Part shown: positions 15,101-30,100 of the stretch, piece by piece | Position numbering within the stretch: the stretch's first letter is position 1 | Layout of the letters: the number at the start of each line of letters is the position of its first letter | NCBI RefSeq assembly: GCF_037975245.1 | Contig: NC_092562.1 | Span: 32,244,554-32,308,553 of the forward strand | Direction: 5' to 3' | DNA length: 64,000 bases | Source of the DNA: Apostichopus japonicus | Taxonomy: Eukaryota; Echinodermata; Holothuroidea; Aspidochirotida; Stichopodidae | Position numbers and translations under genes: made by a program | Notes under the pieces: model-generated | The model's database searches: none | What the model saw: the letters and a program-made list of their open reading frames with translations, nothing else | What the model was told of the DNA's origin: nothing

Positions 15101-18100
15101 TGTTCAAATCATTATTTCACCTTACATGATTTTTCAACACTTTCTGAATGGCCAGGCCTATGTACTTTCAATATAACATACCAGCAATGGCCCTTGTGGA
15201 AAAGCAATACACTGCATTTGGAAATATTTTGTTTGGCATCGTGCCAGGAGTGCAAAATAGAAACGCTACATATGCAGTAGGAAAAGTATCCAAAGTCGCT
15301 ATGTTTGTGTTTACGATAACATTTTATTAAACAGGCAACCAATCATAAATTTCGACTGGTAAAACTTCTTTCGTCAACACTGTCATTACCCCGCCCACAT
15401 TTCCTGGAAATTTATACTGTTGATGTAGCTTGAACACCTCCGTGTCCAGATGGCGGGAAAATTTACTATCATGTGCAGTTTGTTGTGTCGTTCCCATGGT
15501 GAAGTGAACCTGGGCAAGTTCGAATGTCGATGACCAATTTATGTTCCGTGACTAATGTCAATGGGAATTATGTGTGTAAAAAATCGGGTCTTTCCACATG
15601 TTATATATAGAAGTTTTACGTAAGCGGAGCGAAATTCAGGGAGGCTCGTTGATTGTGAGGAAGCACTAATACCTAAACCTCAATATTTGTGGATAAAAAT
15701 CGTAAGGGTTTTCTTCTGAAAATATTTTTTAATATTAGGCCTAACCAAACCTTGTCATTGCATTTTGGGGAAGGTCAGATCTTCAAGATCAAATATTGTT
15801 TGTTTTTTTTTTCGTTAAACGGTTATCGTGGTTTTCTTGCGAGGTATATACGGCATAACTTTCGATGAAGGCTAAAAGGTAGGATAGGCCAAGGCCTACC
15901 TAGTTCTCAGTAATTGTTACCTACATTCAATTTAATGCCCAATGGGAGGAACTAAATATTAACAGACTGGTGCACATTGTAATTGATAAAGTTTCCTTGC
16001 TGAAGTTTTCCTGCACTGATTGTATCGATCGTTTGTACTTCTAGTAGCGCTGTTTTCTTTGTTACTCTTATTCTTAACGGCTAAAGTATATGCTTACTCT
16101 GTGGTTGAATATTTTGGAAAGGCTTAGGAGACATTACTTGATGTTGAGTTTACCGACTCTTTTCTGCATCACAGTTTATTCTAACCTATAGAAGCTCTGC
16201 TATATAAAGCGGCTGAGAATACCCTACGTTTACAGATTATACGAGATTGTACGTCTTTACGCGCGTATAATCCCTATTCAGGTGCACTGAAGCGAAGCCC
16301 TAAGCCGCGTAGACACGGCGTAGACGCCGCGTAGACACCGCGTAGAAAGTCGCGTACAGAAACGTATAACATCGTATAATCGCGTAGATAAACGTAGAGT
16401 ATACGTCTACGCGGATATATACGTGAGCGGTACTGTATCTAACTGAACTGAATGGTTAGCTACCGATTATCAAAGTTCTCTGGAGATGTTATGACATAAA
16501 TTGAGGTAAACTGATGTTACATATCAATCAGAACTTTAAGGTTTGAGAAAAGAGATCTGTAGAGCCTGCAAAGCTGGTGGCGAAACACAAATGATTCCTT
16601 AAACTTGTAATATTGCATGAATATTGTAAGTGTACTAACGTTGAGAAATTTCACCGGGTCCACTTGTTTCTGCAGTTTGCTTGAAATATCTTGATAATCT
16701 TCCTGACTGAGTGACTGGCAGAATTCTGTCTGTACTTGTTTGTTAAATTCACTTTCTTTCAGGACCTCATCAACTTTACTCCAACAATCTTCAGGTGGCA
16801 GCTTCTGGCCTTTCAGCAAGGATTGTGACTGCAAACAGGAATGGAACAAGACATCAAACATTTATAACTGGTTACTGATTTAAAAGGAATTTGTTGTTGC
16901 ATGGTCCCTTAATTGTGGCTGTCCACATAGCATACGTAGTAATCAAAGCAATAAGGCCTTCAAGCTCAAAATCAAGAACAAAAGTACCACATGAAAATGT
17001 ACCATCCAAGGACCACTAATAACTGTATAAGTTTATTAACTTTTCATTATCTATATATCTGAAGACCAGACACCACTCTTTGTGAAAAAACACAGCTTAA
17101 AAGAGCATTGAGCGATACCAGTAAATATGTTGCAATGGTGTTGACCCAGTTCTTAATTACTGAAGTTTAAATTAATAAGAAATATGCTACATTAAGACAT
17201 TAGTGGCAGATGATCAGGGAACATGAAATTGTGCTTAACACTACTACCTGCATCCTTCCTCTCTTCTCCTTATATTTCTCCTCCTTAATTAAGGATTTTG
17301 TTCAGTCCTTCCCTACCACATACCTCACACGCTGCTTCAGCTCATAACAATTCCCTTGTGTTAATAATGATTTGCTTTCATTGTTTTAATTAATTCAAAA
17401 TTCTTTATGAAATAGGCACCAAAATGTTGTATTTAATCCTCAAATTTCTCAGATCTTCCGGGGCACCCCAACCGGGGCGTTGCCCATGGACCCTACCACG
17501 GTTGAAAATGGAAAACTTTTTAGTTGGCTTCAAGGGTGTGTGTGGGGGATCAGATAAGGGGAAAGAGAAGCAGAAGAAGGGGAAACCTGTGGTGAATAAG
17601 GAGTCCACTATCAAACGTTATTATTTGGTTGTTGGAATAAAGAGAGTGAATTGGTGTAACACCTTGAAAGTTCATTACCTTTGTTTTTTGTCTTAGTCAA
17701 TGGTAGGTCTACTTTTTATAGTCATTAATTTTACTGATAAAATGTTGTAAAATTCATCAATTTTGTAGCTACAATTTTTACAGGAAAAACAGCCCTCGCA
17801 ACACCAAAAAGAGCCTCCGTCATCAGTAAAACAGCCCTCTTAAAAAATCTGCTTGTGCTGAAAAGAGCCCTCGTCACCAAAAAATTATTTTGAGCCCTGC
17901 AATAGCTGATAGTGGTTTTTGTACTGTAGGTAGGCATATATGAAGGTAAGAGAGGGGAGAGTAAGATATAGGAGGGTCTGCGTTAGGGGGGGGGGGGGAC
18001 AATTGTAAGTCAAATCATCAGCCAGGATGAAATACTCACAAATTCAGACGAGACTGGAATTGAAAGGACTGCATCCGAAACATTGGCATTGATGTTTTTT

Positions 18101-21100
18101 GATGTTACAAGATAATCCTTCATTTCTTCTGGATCCTTTAGTGTAGATGACAAAGGTTGTCCCCCTGCAAGAAGAAGAAAAAAACATCAGCTAAACATGT
18201 ACAGTACATACATCACATGATCATCTATAAACCTATCATATCAGATGATCATGTATTTAAACCTATGTATCACATGATCATGCATAAACCTAAAACATCA
18301 GCTAAACATGTACAGTACATACATCACATGATCATCTATAAACCTATCATATCAGATGATCATGTATTTAAACCTATGTATCACATGATCATGCATAAAC
18401 CTAAAACATCAGCTAAACATGTACAGTACATACATCACATGGTCATCTATAAACCTATCATATCATTTGTTCAAATCACATGATCATGCATAAACCTATC
18501 ATATCACATGATCATGCATAAACCGATCATATCACATGATCATGTATTTAAACCTATGTATCACATGATCGTGCATAAACCTATCATATCAGATGATCAT
18601 GTATTTGAACCTATCATATCAGATGATCATGTATTTGAACCTATCATATCAGATGATCATGTATTTAAACCTATGTATCAGATGATCATGTATTTAAACT
18701 TATCATATTAAATGATCATGTATTTAAACCTATGTATCACATGATCATGCATAAACCTATCATAGATGATCATGTATTTGAACCTATCATATTAGATGAT
18801 CATGTATTTGAACCTATCATATCAGATGATCATGTATTTGAACCTATCATATCAGATGATCATGTATTTAAACCTATGTATCAGATGATCATGTATTTAA
18901 ACTTATCATATTAAATGATCATGTATTTAAACCTATGTATCACATGATCATGCATAAACCTATCATAGATGATCATGTATTTGAACCTATCATATTAGAT
19001 GATCATGTATTTGAACCTATCATATCAGATGATCATGTATTTGAACCTATCATATCAGATGATCATGTACACCTATCAATGCTGTTCACTGCATCATGAC
19101 ATTACAATAACACACCACCATACCAATCACTGTTGTTCACTACATCATGACATTACAATAACACACCACCACACCTATCACTGTATCCTGATATTACAAT
19201 AACACACCACCATACCTATCACTGTTGTTCACTACATCATGACATTATAATAACACACCACCACACCTATCACTGTATCCTGATATTACAATAACACACC
19301 ACCATACCTATCACTGTTGTTCACTACATCATGACATTACAATAACACACCACCATACCTCTCACTGTTGTTCACTACATCATGACATTACAATAACACA
19401 CCACCACACCTATCACTGTATCCTGATATTACAATAACACACCACCATACCTATCACTGTTGTTCACTACATCATGACATTACAATAACACACCACCATA
19501 CCTATCACTGTTGTTCACTACATCATGACATTACAATTTAACACACCACCATATCACTGGATCCTGACATTACAATAACACAGCACCATACCATTGTTCA
19601 CTACATCCTGACATTACAATAACATAGCCCCATACCTACCAGTGATGTTCACTGCATCCTGACATACAATAACACACCACCATACCTATCAATGCTGTTC
19701 ACTGTATCATGACATTACAATAATTCAGCACACAGCACCATACCATTGTTCAGTGCATCCTAACATTACAATAACATAGCACCATTACTATCTGAATTGT
19801 TCATAATACATACCAGCACTATTTGCTGAATCAAGTAAAGAAAGGTTTTTCTGAACATTGCCAAGGTCTGTTACAACTTCAGTCCAGGATGTAATGAAAG
19901 TTTCATTGCTCAGTAATTCTTCAATGTCTTTAAATAACCTTGATATGCTGCGAAAGGAAATGAAATGTTAGAGAATCATCTAGGAGACATTATCACATTG
20001 CTAAATACATCATGAACCCTGTTCATATTTTGGACAGTAAACATGAATATGACTTCCATTAACATCAAGATAGATTCACCAACTTTAATGACATTAATGG
20101 CTCATACCTTACTAGAAACACCAACCTCCTACTGTACATGCTGTTCTACCAGCATCAGAACACACTGCCATACTTTGGTGTTTAGCCTCACACACCAAGG
20201 TACCATTAAATCCTCATTTTGTTTTACCAGTTGTAATCATTTAATCAATCTATCTATCAATCCCCGATTGCTTACTGGTTTGAGGATCTGGATCAATCTA
20301 TCTATCAATCCCCCATTGCTTACTGGTTTGAGGATCTGGATCAATCTATCTATCAATCCCCGATTGCTTACTGGTTTGAGGATTTATGAGCAATGATACT
20401 TACCTGTCTCCCCCTCTTACAATTGCACTTCCTATCTATTATTATTATTTTAGGTTTACAGTCTTGTACAGGGCCAAGGCCCTTTCACACGACTTTTACA
20501 ACTTAACCCTGGTCATTGGTAACTTGTCACACCTACACACCAAAGTGTGCACAATTCAAACAATCTCTCCTGGGGCACCACAGTGCACCACAACCATGTG
20601 TCGCCCGGGGGACTTCCCATAGGGTGCAGCCACAAACCGGCGCGCACAACTATATTTACAAGTTACCTCGCAAGTCCCCATTTATACACTCGGGTGAAGA
20701 GAGGCAATGGAGATAAAGCGCCTTGCCCAAGGACACAACGCGATGATCTGGCCAGGGCTCGAACCTGTAATCCTTAGATCCCAAGTCCACTGCCTTAACC
20801 ACTTGAGCACAACGCCCTCAACGCCCTCAACGTATCTACCTTACTACACACTTGGAAACGTTTTTAGCATTGCGCCCTTGCTCCCTGGGCCACGCCCACT
20901 AATTCCTCCTTCCTGATCTATCCCAAGGCGACGCGTGAGATGGTGTGCCTGTGGTGAGGTAGGGAGGGTGGGGTGTCAGGATGTGGGAGTGGAGGTCCAG
21001 ACAAGATGAATGAGCTCCGCCGCCCGCTAGAAACCCTTGACTCCACCTCAGTGGAACAAGGTGAGACACATTGAGTGAATATTTATGTGCCACAGTAGGA

Positions 21101-24100
21101 CTGTGCGAACCCCTATGACTGGTAGGAGGGGTATGAAGGCTCACCTTATTCCCAGTCGGTCTGGGTTAAGCCGGGTTGGGTGGATGTCGTTGGTCCTGTG
21201 AGTAGACTGACAGGTTAGGAGAACCAGGTGCAGTGTGCCTGCGAAAGTGATCGAATGAAAGGGTCTCCCAGAGAACCGCAAAGCTCTTGTCCCAAGCAGT
21301 GTTGGGAGAAGATGAGAAGTCAAGTGATGTAAGGCACTCAGCCATTCTGTTGGGTCGTGTCGGTCCCAAACGTGGTGGTGGGAGGAGTGAGAGACAGGTA
21401 AGTATCGTCGCTCGTAAATCCCCAAACCAGTAAGTTTTGGGGGATTTACTTCGCCCCTCTCTTACCTGTCTCCCACTCCACAGTTGCATGGAGTGGCACT
21501 ATTACAATGGTGGGAGGCCCAACAGGCGGGACCTGCCCGAGGGAACTCCCAACACTGCACGTCCAAAAGCTAGGGTGTCTGTTAAGTAGGCTGACATGAA
21601 GGTCGATGGAGTCTTCCATGCCGCCGCTTTAGTGTGTTCTCAAGAGGGATCCCTGCGAACAAAGCCTTCGAGGCCACCTGACCCCTGAGGTCGTGGGCTT
21701 GTACCTGTTCCCCCGATGGTGAGAGGGATTGGAAAATTTAAACTATCCACCTGGAGATGGAATCCTTGGAGGCTGGTGTATGTGGTGAGGAGGGTAGTAT
21801 GAATAGCCTGGACGAGGTGCGTATCGGCCTGGTCGGACTGTCTATGTACCAGAGAAGTGTTCGGACGGGGCACCACAGCTTGTCTTCCTTGACCGAGAAG
21901 AAGTGAGAGATTCTCGAGAGAGAGATGTCTCCTGGTATGGATTCTATTGTCTGGTTCTTAGGCAGAAAGGATGAATCTAGGATGAGCCGTGCACAATGAT
22001 TATCGAAGCGGATGTGCCCTTCGGCCATGGAGAGGGCTTGAAGGCAACTCTGTCGTCTGGCCGATGCTGCCGACACAAGGAAGAGTCTTGGACGTCAGGT
22101 GTCGGAGGGAGGCTGTGGCCATTGGTTAGAATGGGCTCTGTGATAGGCCCTCAGGACTGCGTTGATGCTCCGGAGTGGGGGAGCTTGCGGACCACCGGTC
22201 TCTGGTTTGTCATACCTTGGATGAGTGCAGAGATGACTGAGTTAGAACCGAGAGTGGAGATGTCCAGGAAACCAGAGTGGATCGCAGCTATTGCCGACCT
22301 GTAATTCATGATCGTGGCGACTTGTCTGCCCTGGTGGAATAGGGACATCAGAAAGTTCGCCACTTGGTCTGTAGACGCTGTATGTGGGTCAGACTGTGAG
22401 TCAGAGCACCATTGGAAATAGTTGCTGAGTCACGAAGAATAAGTGCGAATGGTGGAAGGTATTCTCGCGTCCGCTGCCATATAGGCAACTTCTTCCGAAA
22501 AGCCTCTCTCGAGGCACAGGGGTGGGAAAGCATAAGCCTGCATCCCATTCCACGAGATGGCTAGAGCATCTATCGCCCAGGCTTGAGGATGCCACATCCT
22601 GGAACAGAACGTCGGTAGTTTTGCGTTCTCGGCGAAGGCGAAGAGGTCAATGGTGGCCGACCGGGCATTTTCGAACAGTCGAGAGCAGGTGTTGTGTTTC
22701 GAACAGTCGAGAGCAGGTGTTGTGTTTCGAACAGTCAAGAGCAGGTGTTGTGTTTGGAACAGTTGAGAGCAGGTGTTGTGTTCCAAGGACTATTCGACCA
22801 AGTTCATCGACCCCCTCGGCAGGGCGTCTGCCAGATGGTTCTCCTTCCCGGCAAAGTGGGACGCTCGGAAAACAATGTTGTGTTGTATGCACCAGTGGAG
22901 GAGGCTCCAAGCCGCTAGGCAGAGGCTCGGTGACCTGGTGCTGCCCTGTCTGTGTTAGAGACCACCGTGGTGTTGTCCATGAAGGCGGTGACTATGTGAC
23001 CCTTGAGGTGTCGCTGGAACTGTTGAAGGCCTCTTGCCACCGCTGCGAGCTCAAGCTCGTTGATGTGGAGGTGTTTAAGCCTGTTCGGCCAGGTTCCCGC
23101 TGCCGTTAGCGATTGCCAGAAGGCTCCTAAGCCCGACAATGAGGCATCTGACATAATAGAGATCAGGGATCTGACCTGGTGGAAGGGCCTTCACTTGGCC
23201 CAGTCTCTCATAGCAGGTGCTGAGGATCTAGCAGGTACTGTACAGGGGTATTTGTTTCTCCAAGTCAAGATAGTGGGACCTGTGATAATACCAGGGCAGG
23301 GAGTGCACCTGGAGTGGTCTCATTCATAGTCTGCAGTACTAAGGGACGATGTCCACCAGACTTGCCATTAGCCCAGGAGTCACATCCAGGTTTTTACCTT
23401 TGTTGCCCGCCTGTTGACCACATATTCGGCTAGTCGAGATAGCTGGGTGGTCCTTTCTGACGATGGGCTGACCGTCCCTGTAGTGAAATCTAGGGAGGCA
23501 CCGAGGTATTGAATCTGCTGACTTGGTAGGAGGTGCGATTTTTCTAAGTTAGCTGCGGTCCCGATATTCCTATTAAAAAGTAGTCGGAAATTTCACGCCA
23601 TTTTGTAACAAGACAGACTGCGTGGTCGTTACTACGACGCAAAACTTTTCCCTCCTGTCTTTTAGGTATATTATATCCGCCTGTCTGCATAAACAAGGTG
23701 GAAAAAGGCAAACGAACGAAGTAGTCTCGCAGAACTACTATCTGTGAAAACAACGTTACGCTAAAAAAACGAACGCATGGGCGAGAGTGTACACTAAAAA
23801 CAGCCCCCAAAAACACCCTTCCCTACAAGAAAAGGATACTTATCAGGCTGGAAAAGATGTTGGAAGTCTAGAACTCCTGATAGGAAACTTCTAGGTATAA
23901 TAATCCAAGGTATCCGGGAAAATTTTTCCCAATCCGAAAACACTATGAGACACTTTGGTGGTAGAAAAATGAAGGAGGTCACTAGGGTCAGTGAGGGTGT
24001 ACAGTGTTAAAAGATTACCATGGCATACTAGACACGGTAGAATGCGGTGCTTAGGTTGTGGGGAGACAGGTAAGTGGGGAACGAAGTAAATATTAGGAAT

Positions 24101-27100
24101 ACATCGCAGGAGCTGTCAATATTAGCTCACTCTTTCCACAGTACCGTGATACACAACACCTAGCTGGGAGAAAGAAAATAAAATACACGGGTGTACCAAA
24201 TGATCACGCAACAAACCGATATCTTTTTAGCTAGCTAGGTGGTTGGCTATTGATTGTGGATTTTCATACTATGTTGTTGACTAGACTATTAATTCGTGTG
24301 TGAGCGAACATACAAAACAATTGGAGAATTGACGAATTATTGCAGTATTAATTTTGGAGCTATCATGTTCAAAGGTTTCAGACTTTCACACCTTTTGACC
24401 TCTACCAATTTCAATCATGGGTTATCCATCTACCAAGTATGACTTTGATTCAACTAGTGGTTGTTGAGATATGATGTTTACAGGCAGTTTTTGACAATTT
24501 CCCATTTAGCCCCACCAAACATGAATATTAATGAGGTCAAAGTTGTTGACATTACAAAGAGTGTATATACTTACTATGTACTTATATCACAATACCAAGT
24601 ATTAATTAAATCTGACGTACTGTTGAACAGATATTGACATTTAAAAAAATTAATGTTAAGTCCTGCCCAATCATTAATATTCATGAGATGGGAACCACAA
24701 ACAATAGTGTGATCTACACATCATTGGGCAACTACCTATCACATGTGACATTGATTCAACATGTGGTTGTTGAGATACCATGTTTACAAGCTGGCCGTCA
24801 CAAAGTGAAGTCATAGAGTTCTATACTTGCTCGCACTTAAGTTGATGTATTATAAATATACTTACCCTGCATCTTGGAAATCACTTATTTCTCCACTCAT
24901 CTCACCTCTCAGAGCATGATCGTAGCAGTTATTGACTGTGTTGCAAATAAGAGTCTGGGCAAAGGGCAGTGAACCAGCTGATGGGAGAGCATTGCTGGCA
25001 AAATGGCCTGTAGAGACAACATAGAACAAATTACACACAAGGCTAGTGTACTACTGCCACCTAAAGGTCTCATCAGGATTAAAAACCACTGAAAAGACCT
25101 ATTGGAGCTCTACAGGAACATACTGCAATAGGAGATGACAAGACCTACTGTAACATAGCTCTACTGTTCATGTCATCTATATACTGTATGGAATAAAGTA
25201 CAATAGGAGATGACAAGACCTACTGTAACATAGCTCTACTGTTCATGTCATCTATATAATGTAAGGAATAAAGTGCAATAGGAGATGATAAGACCTACTG
25301 TAACATAGCTCTACTGTTCATGTCATAAAGTATAACATTTAGCGTTGATAACAAGACCAAACAGTCACCTCAACTGAATGTCTTCTACTGTAAATAACTG
25401 CATAGCTAATGAACTCTACTGTACAGAACATTTCAATAGAGTTCCTGCACTCATGAAGTATGATAGATCTACATACCAATAATCAAGTTCATCCAAGCTG
25501 TATTTGTGAGTTATTGTATTTGCATGCCAAAGTAACACATGTATATAAAAAACACACACATACACACGCATGCTGTCACCATTGCATATATTCCTTTGCC
25601 TCTAGCAAGGAATAACTAAAGCACCAAAAGGAGCAGATACTCACACTAGTAAGATCTATCATTTGGACAAGTGTGTCTCAATGACATGAACCTAATTGGC
25701 ACCTAAATTTATAACTCGCCCGCCTCCAGACACTACCTGAAATAACTGACTGTTAGGCTGGACGGTGCATTCCGAGTAGTACAGTATTACTGTGTTCCCC
25801 TTTTTTCGTGAGACCTGCTTTTGTGAAGTAGGCCTACACACACACAGTGTTAAAAGCCTACATCTTATTTAGGCTACGCCACAGAAAGTAAAAGAAACTT
25901 AACTTAACTGCAGAGTTGTTGCTATTGTGGTATTATAATATTACACCAATTTAACATGTAACTGTAAATGCCTGTGTGTTCAAACAATGTATAGATCCAT
26001 TTCCATGTCTGTTACAGGCTATACTGTGATTACTGTATGGTTACCATCTGTGTGACAATTTCCTGCATAGTACAGGCTATTTACAGCACTGTATAATGTG
26101 TACAGTTTCTTAGATATTAAACAGAGCTGAACTGTACAAGGAAACAAGATTACAAAGAAGCTTTTCATCATCATTCTGTCCATCATCATTCACAATAAGA
26201 ACATGAACTTATTTAATCAAGTAGATTTTGTACATATATGCACCTAATGCTAAAATATTGGGTTATGTCGTACAAGGAAGTGTGTGCTACCCTGTTAAGC
26301 CCACCAGAGATTTTAATGCAGTGCTTCCATTCACTGCTTGTAATTCATTTATATTCTTTGTTTTTTCTCATGTAAAGTTGTGAAGAAACAAGTAAATAAA
26401 TGAAATATGAAAGTTTGTGAAACTGTCTAGTTTCATATGATCATGAAAGAATCATATATGTTGACATTCTTTCAAGTTTTTCTAGTGTGTATTTTTGAAA
26501 CCATATTTCAGGTTGTCTGTGTTTGGTTGTCTTCGATTACTTCTAAAGGTTTGTCCTGAAGAAAGTATCCTTGCAAGTTAAAATCATTAGGTATTCAGAC
26601 ATGATAAAAGAAGTACCATTAACACAAGCTAATTATAGAGTTCTGACTATTAAAACACAATAAAGAGAGTTGTGGCTGAATCTGACTGCCTAACAAACAT
26701 GCTGACAATTTTCTTTCATCTTTTGGTCAAAAACACAGCATCACAGCCTTAAATATCACAAACATATGGTTTTCTAAATCTGGTGATATTTTGTAAATTA
26801 CATCTGGGAACAGCACAGTGGATGATGTCATCAGGACAATTGAGCTGTTTTTGGTTATAGTATTTGCATGGTTGCACACAACAGTTTCCGGTTCATTTGT
26901 TAAATGACAAAGTATTTCAGCAGTACCAGTTAACTTAGGATCAATACACTACTAAACCTATCACATGTATCAAATAGCCACCAAGCAGAGGTAATAATAC
27001 AGGATAGATTGAATTTGTACAGGGATGAATACATCGCTACCTGCCATCATGTTATAGGATCAATACACTACTAAACCTATCACATGTATCAAATAGCCAC

Positions 27101-30100
27101 CAAGCAGAGTAATGATACAGGATAGATTGAATTTGTACAGGGATGAATACATCGCTACCTGCCATCATGTTATAGGATCAATACACTACTAAACCTATCA
27201 CATGTATCAAATAGCCACCAAGCAGAGGTAATAATACAGGATAGATTGAATTTGTACAGGGATGAATACATCGCTACCTGCCATCATGTTATAGGATCAA
27301 TACACTACTAAACCTATCACATGTATCAAATAGCCACCAAGCAGAGGTAATGATACAGGATAAATTGAATTTGTACAGGGATGAATACATCGCTACCTGC
27401 CATCATGTTATAGGATCAATACACTACTAAACCTATCACATGTATCAAATAGCCACCAAGCAGAGGTAATAATACAGGATAGATTGAATTTGTACAGGGA
27501 TGAATACATCGCTACCTGCCATCATGTTATAGGATCAATACACTACTAAACCTATCACATGTATCAAATAGCCACCAAGCAGAGGTAATAATACAGGATA
27601 GATTGAATTTGTACAGGGATGAATACATCGCTACCTGCCATCATGTTATAGGATCAATACACTACTAAACCTATCACATGTATCAAATAGCCACCAAGCA
27701 GAGGTAATAATACAGGATAGATTTAATTTGTACAGGGCTGAATACATCGCTACCTGCCATCATGTTATAGGATCAATACACTACTAAACCTATCACATGT
27801 ATCAAATAGCCACCAAGCAGAGGTAATAATACAGGATAGATTGAATTTGTACAGGGATGAATACATCGCTACCTGCCATCATGTTATAGGATCAATACAC
27901 TACTAAACCTATCACATGTATCAAATAGCCACCAAGCAGAGGTAATAATACAGGATAGATTGAATTTGTACAGGGATGAATACATCGCTACCTGCCATCA
28001 TGTTATAGGATCAATACACTACTAAACCTATCACATGTATCAAATAGCCACCAAGCAGAGGTAATAATACAGGATAGATTGAATTTGTACAGGGATGAAT
28101 ACATCGCTACCTGCCATCATGTTATAGGATCAATACACTACTAAACCTATCATATGTATCAAATAGCCACCAAGCAGAGTAATGATACAGGATAGATTGA
28201 ATTTGTACAGGGATGAATACATCGCTACCTGCCATCATGTTATAGGATCAATACACTACTAAACCTATCACATGTATCAAATAGCCACCAAGCAGAGTAA
28301 TGATACAGGATAGATTGAATTTGTACAGGGATGAATACATCGCTACCTGCCATCATGTTATAGGATCAATACACTACTAAACCTATCACATGTATCAAAT
28401 AGCCACCAAGCAGAGGTAATAATACAGGATAGATTGAATTTGTACAGGGATGAATACATCGCTACCTGCCATCATGTTATAGGATCAATACACTACTAAA
28501 CCTATCACATGTATCAAATAGCCACCAAGCAGAGGTAATGATACAGGATAGATTGTGTACAGGGATGAATACATCGCTACCTGCCATCATGTTATAGGAT
28601 CAATACACTACTAAACCTATCACATGTATCAAATAGCCACCAAGCAGAGTAATAATACAGGATAGATTGTGTACAGGGATGAAAACATCGCTACCTGCCA
28701 TCATGTTATAGGATCAATACACTACTAAACCTATCACATGTATCAAATAGCCACCAAGCAGAGGTAATAATACAGGATAGATTGTGTACAGGGATGAATA
28801 CATCGTTACCTGCCATCATGTTATAGGATCAATACACTACTAAACCTATCACATGTATCAAATAGCCACCAAGCAGAGGTAATGATACAGGATAGATTGA
28901 ATTTGTACAGGGATGAATACATCGTTACCTGCCATCATGTTATAGGATCAATACACTACTAAACCTATCACATGTATCAAATAGCCACCAAGCAGAGGTA
29001 ATAATACAGGATAGATTGTGTACAGGGATGAATACATCGCTACCTGCCATCATGTTATAGGATCAATACACTACTAAACCTATCACATGTATCAAATAGC
29101 CACCAAGCAGAGGTAATAATACAGGATAGATTGTGTACAGGGATGAATACATCGCTACCTGCCATCATGTTATAGGATCAATACACTACTAAACCTATCA
29201 TATGTATCAAATAGCCACCAAGCAGAGGTAATAATACAGGATAGATTGTGTACAGGGCTGAATACATCGCTACCTGCCATCATGTTATAGGATCAATACA
29301 CTACTAAACCTATCACATGTATCAAATAGCCACCAAGCAGAGGTAATAATACAGGATAGATTGTATACAGGGCTGAATACATCGCTACCTGCCATCATGT
29401 TATAGGATCAATACACTACTAAACCTATCACATGTATCAAATAGCCACCAAGCAGAGGTAATAATACAGGATAGATTGAATTTGTACAGGGATGAATACA
29501 TCGCTACCTGCCATCATGTTATAGGATCAATACACTACTAAACCTATCACATGTATCAAATAGCCACCAAGCAGAGGTAATGATACAGGATAGATTGAAT
29601 TTGTACAGGGATGAATACATCGCTACCTGCCATCATGTTATAGGATCAATACACTACTAAACCTATCACATGTATCAAATAGCCACCAAGCAGAGGTAAT
29701 GATACAGGATAGATTGAATTTGTACAGGGATGAATACATCGCTACCTGCCATCATGTTATAGGATCAATACACTACTAAACCTATCACATGTATCAAATA
29801 GCCACCAAGCAGAGGTAATAATACAGGATAGATTGAATTTGTACAGGGATGAATACATCGCTACCTGCCATCATGTTATAGGATCAATACACTACTAAAC
29901 CTATCACATGTATCAAATAGCCACCAAGCAGAGGTAATGATACAGGATAAATTGAATTTGTACAGGGATGAATACATCGCTACCTGCCATCATGTTATAG
30001 GATCAATACACTACTAAACCTATCACATGTATCAAATAGCCACCAAGCAGAGGTAATAATACAGGATAGATTGAATTTGTACAGGGATGAAAACATCGCT

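Larger units (their letters stand above)
20240..24105 (-). mobile_element. Decayed DIRS-type tyrosine-recombinase retrotransposon (intron 3)
   Basis: Inverted termini are ACTTACCTGTCTCC at 20399 and GGGAGACAGGTAAGT at about 24063. An internal complementary region at 21381-21480 carries both orientations (GAGACAGGTAAGT and CTTACCTGTCTCC), the hallmark of DIRS1-like elements that replicate through circular intermediates. On the minus strand, in order, are a reverse-transcriptase thumb remnant (23333-23560), RNase H (22915-23160) and tyrosine recombinase (21510-22450). Frameshifts, stops, a 30-bp internal array and an inserted SINE show it is dead. The fingers and palm of the reverse transcriptase and gag are not recognisable. 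Confidence 0.85.

Noticed and set aside
18157-19202. Plus-strand frames with HHTN/DDHVFEP-type repeats
   Set aside because: Short tandem arrays between ABCA exons 4 and 5 on the opposite strand.
20750-20825. Functional tRNA gene
   Set aside because: Box A and box B are present but the cloverleaf is imperfect and a long SINE body follows.
22522-23109. 195-codon plus-strand open frame
   Set aside because: It is the antisense shadow of the DIRS RNase H and recombinase region.
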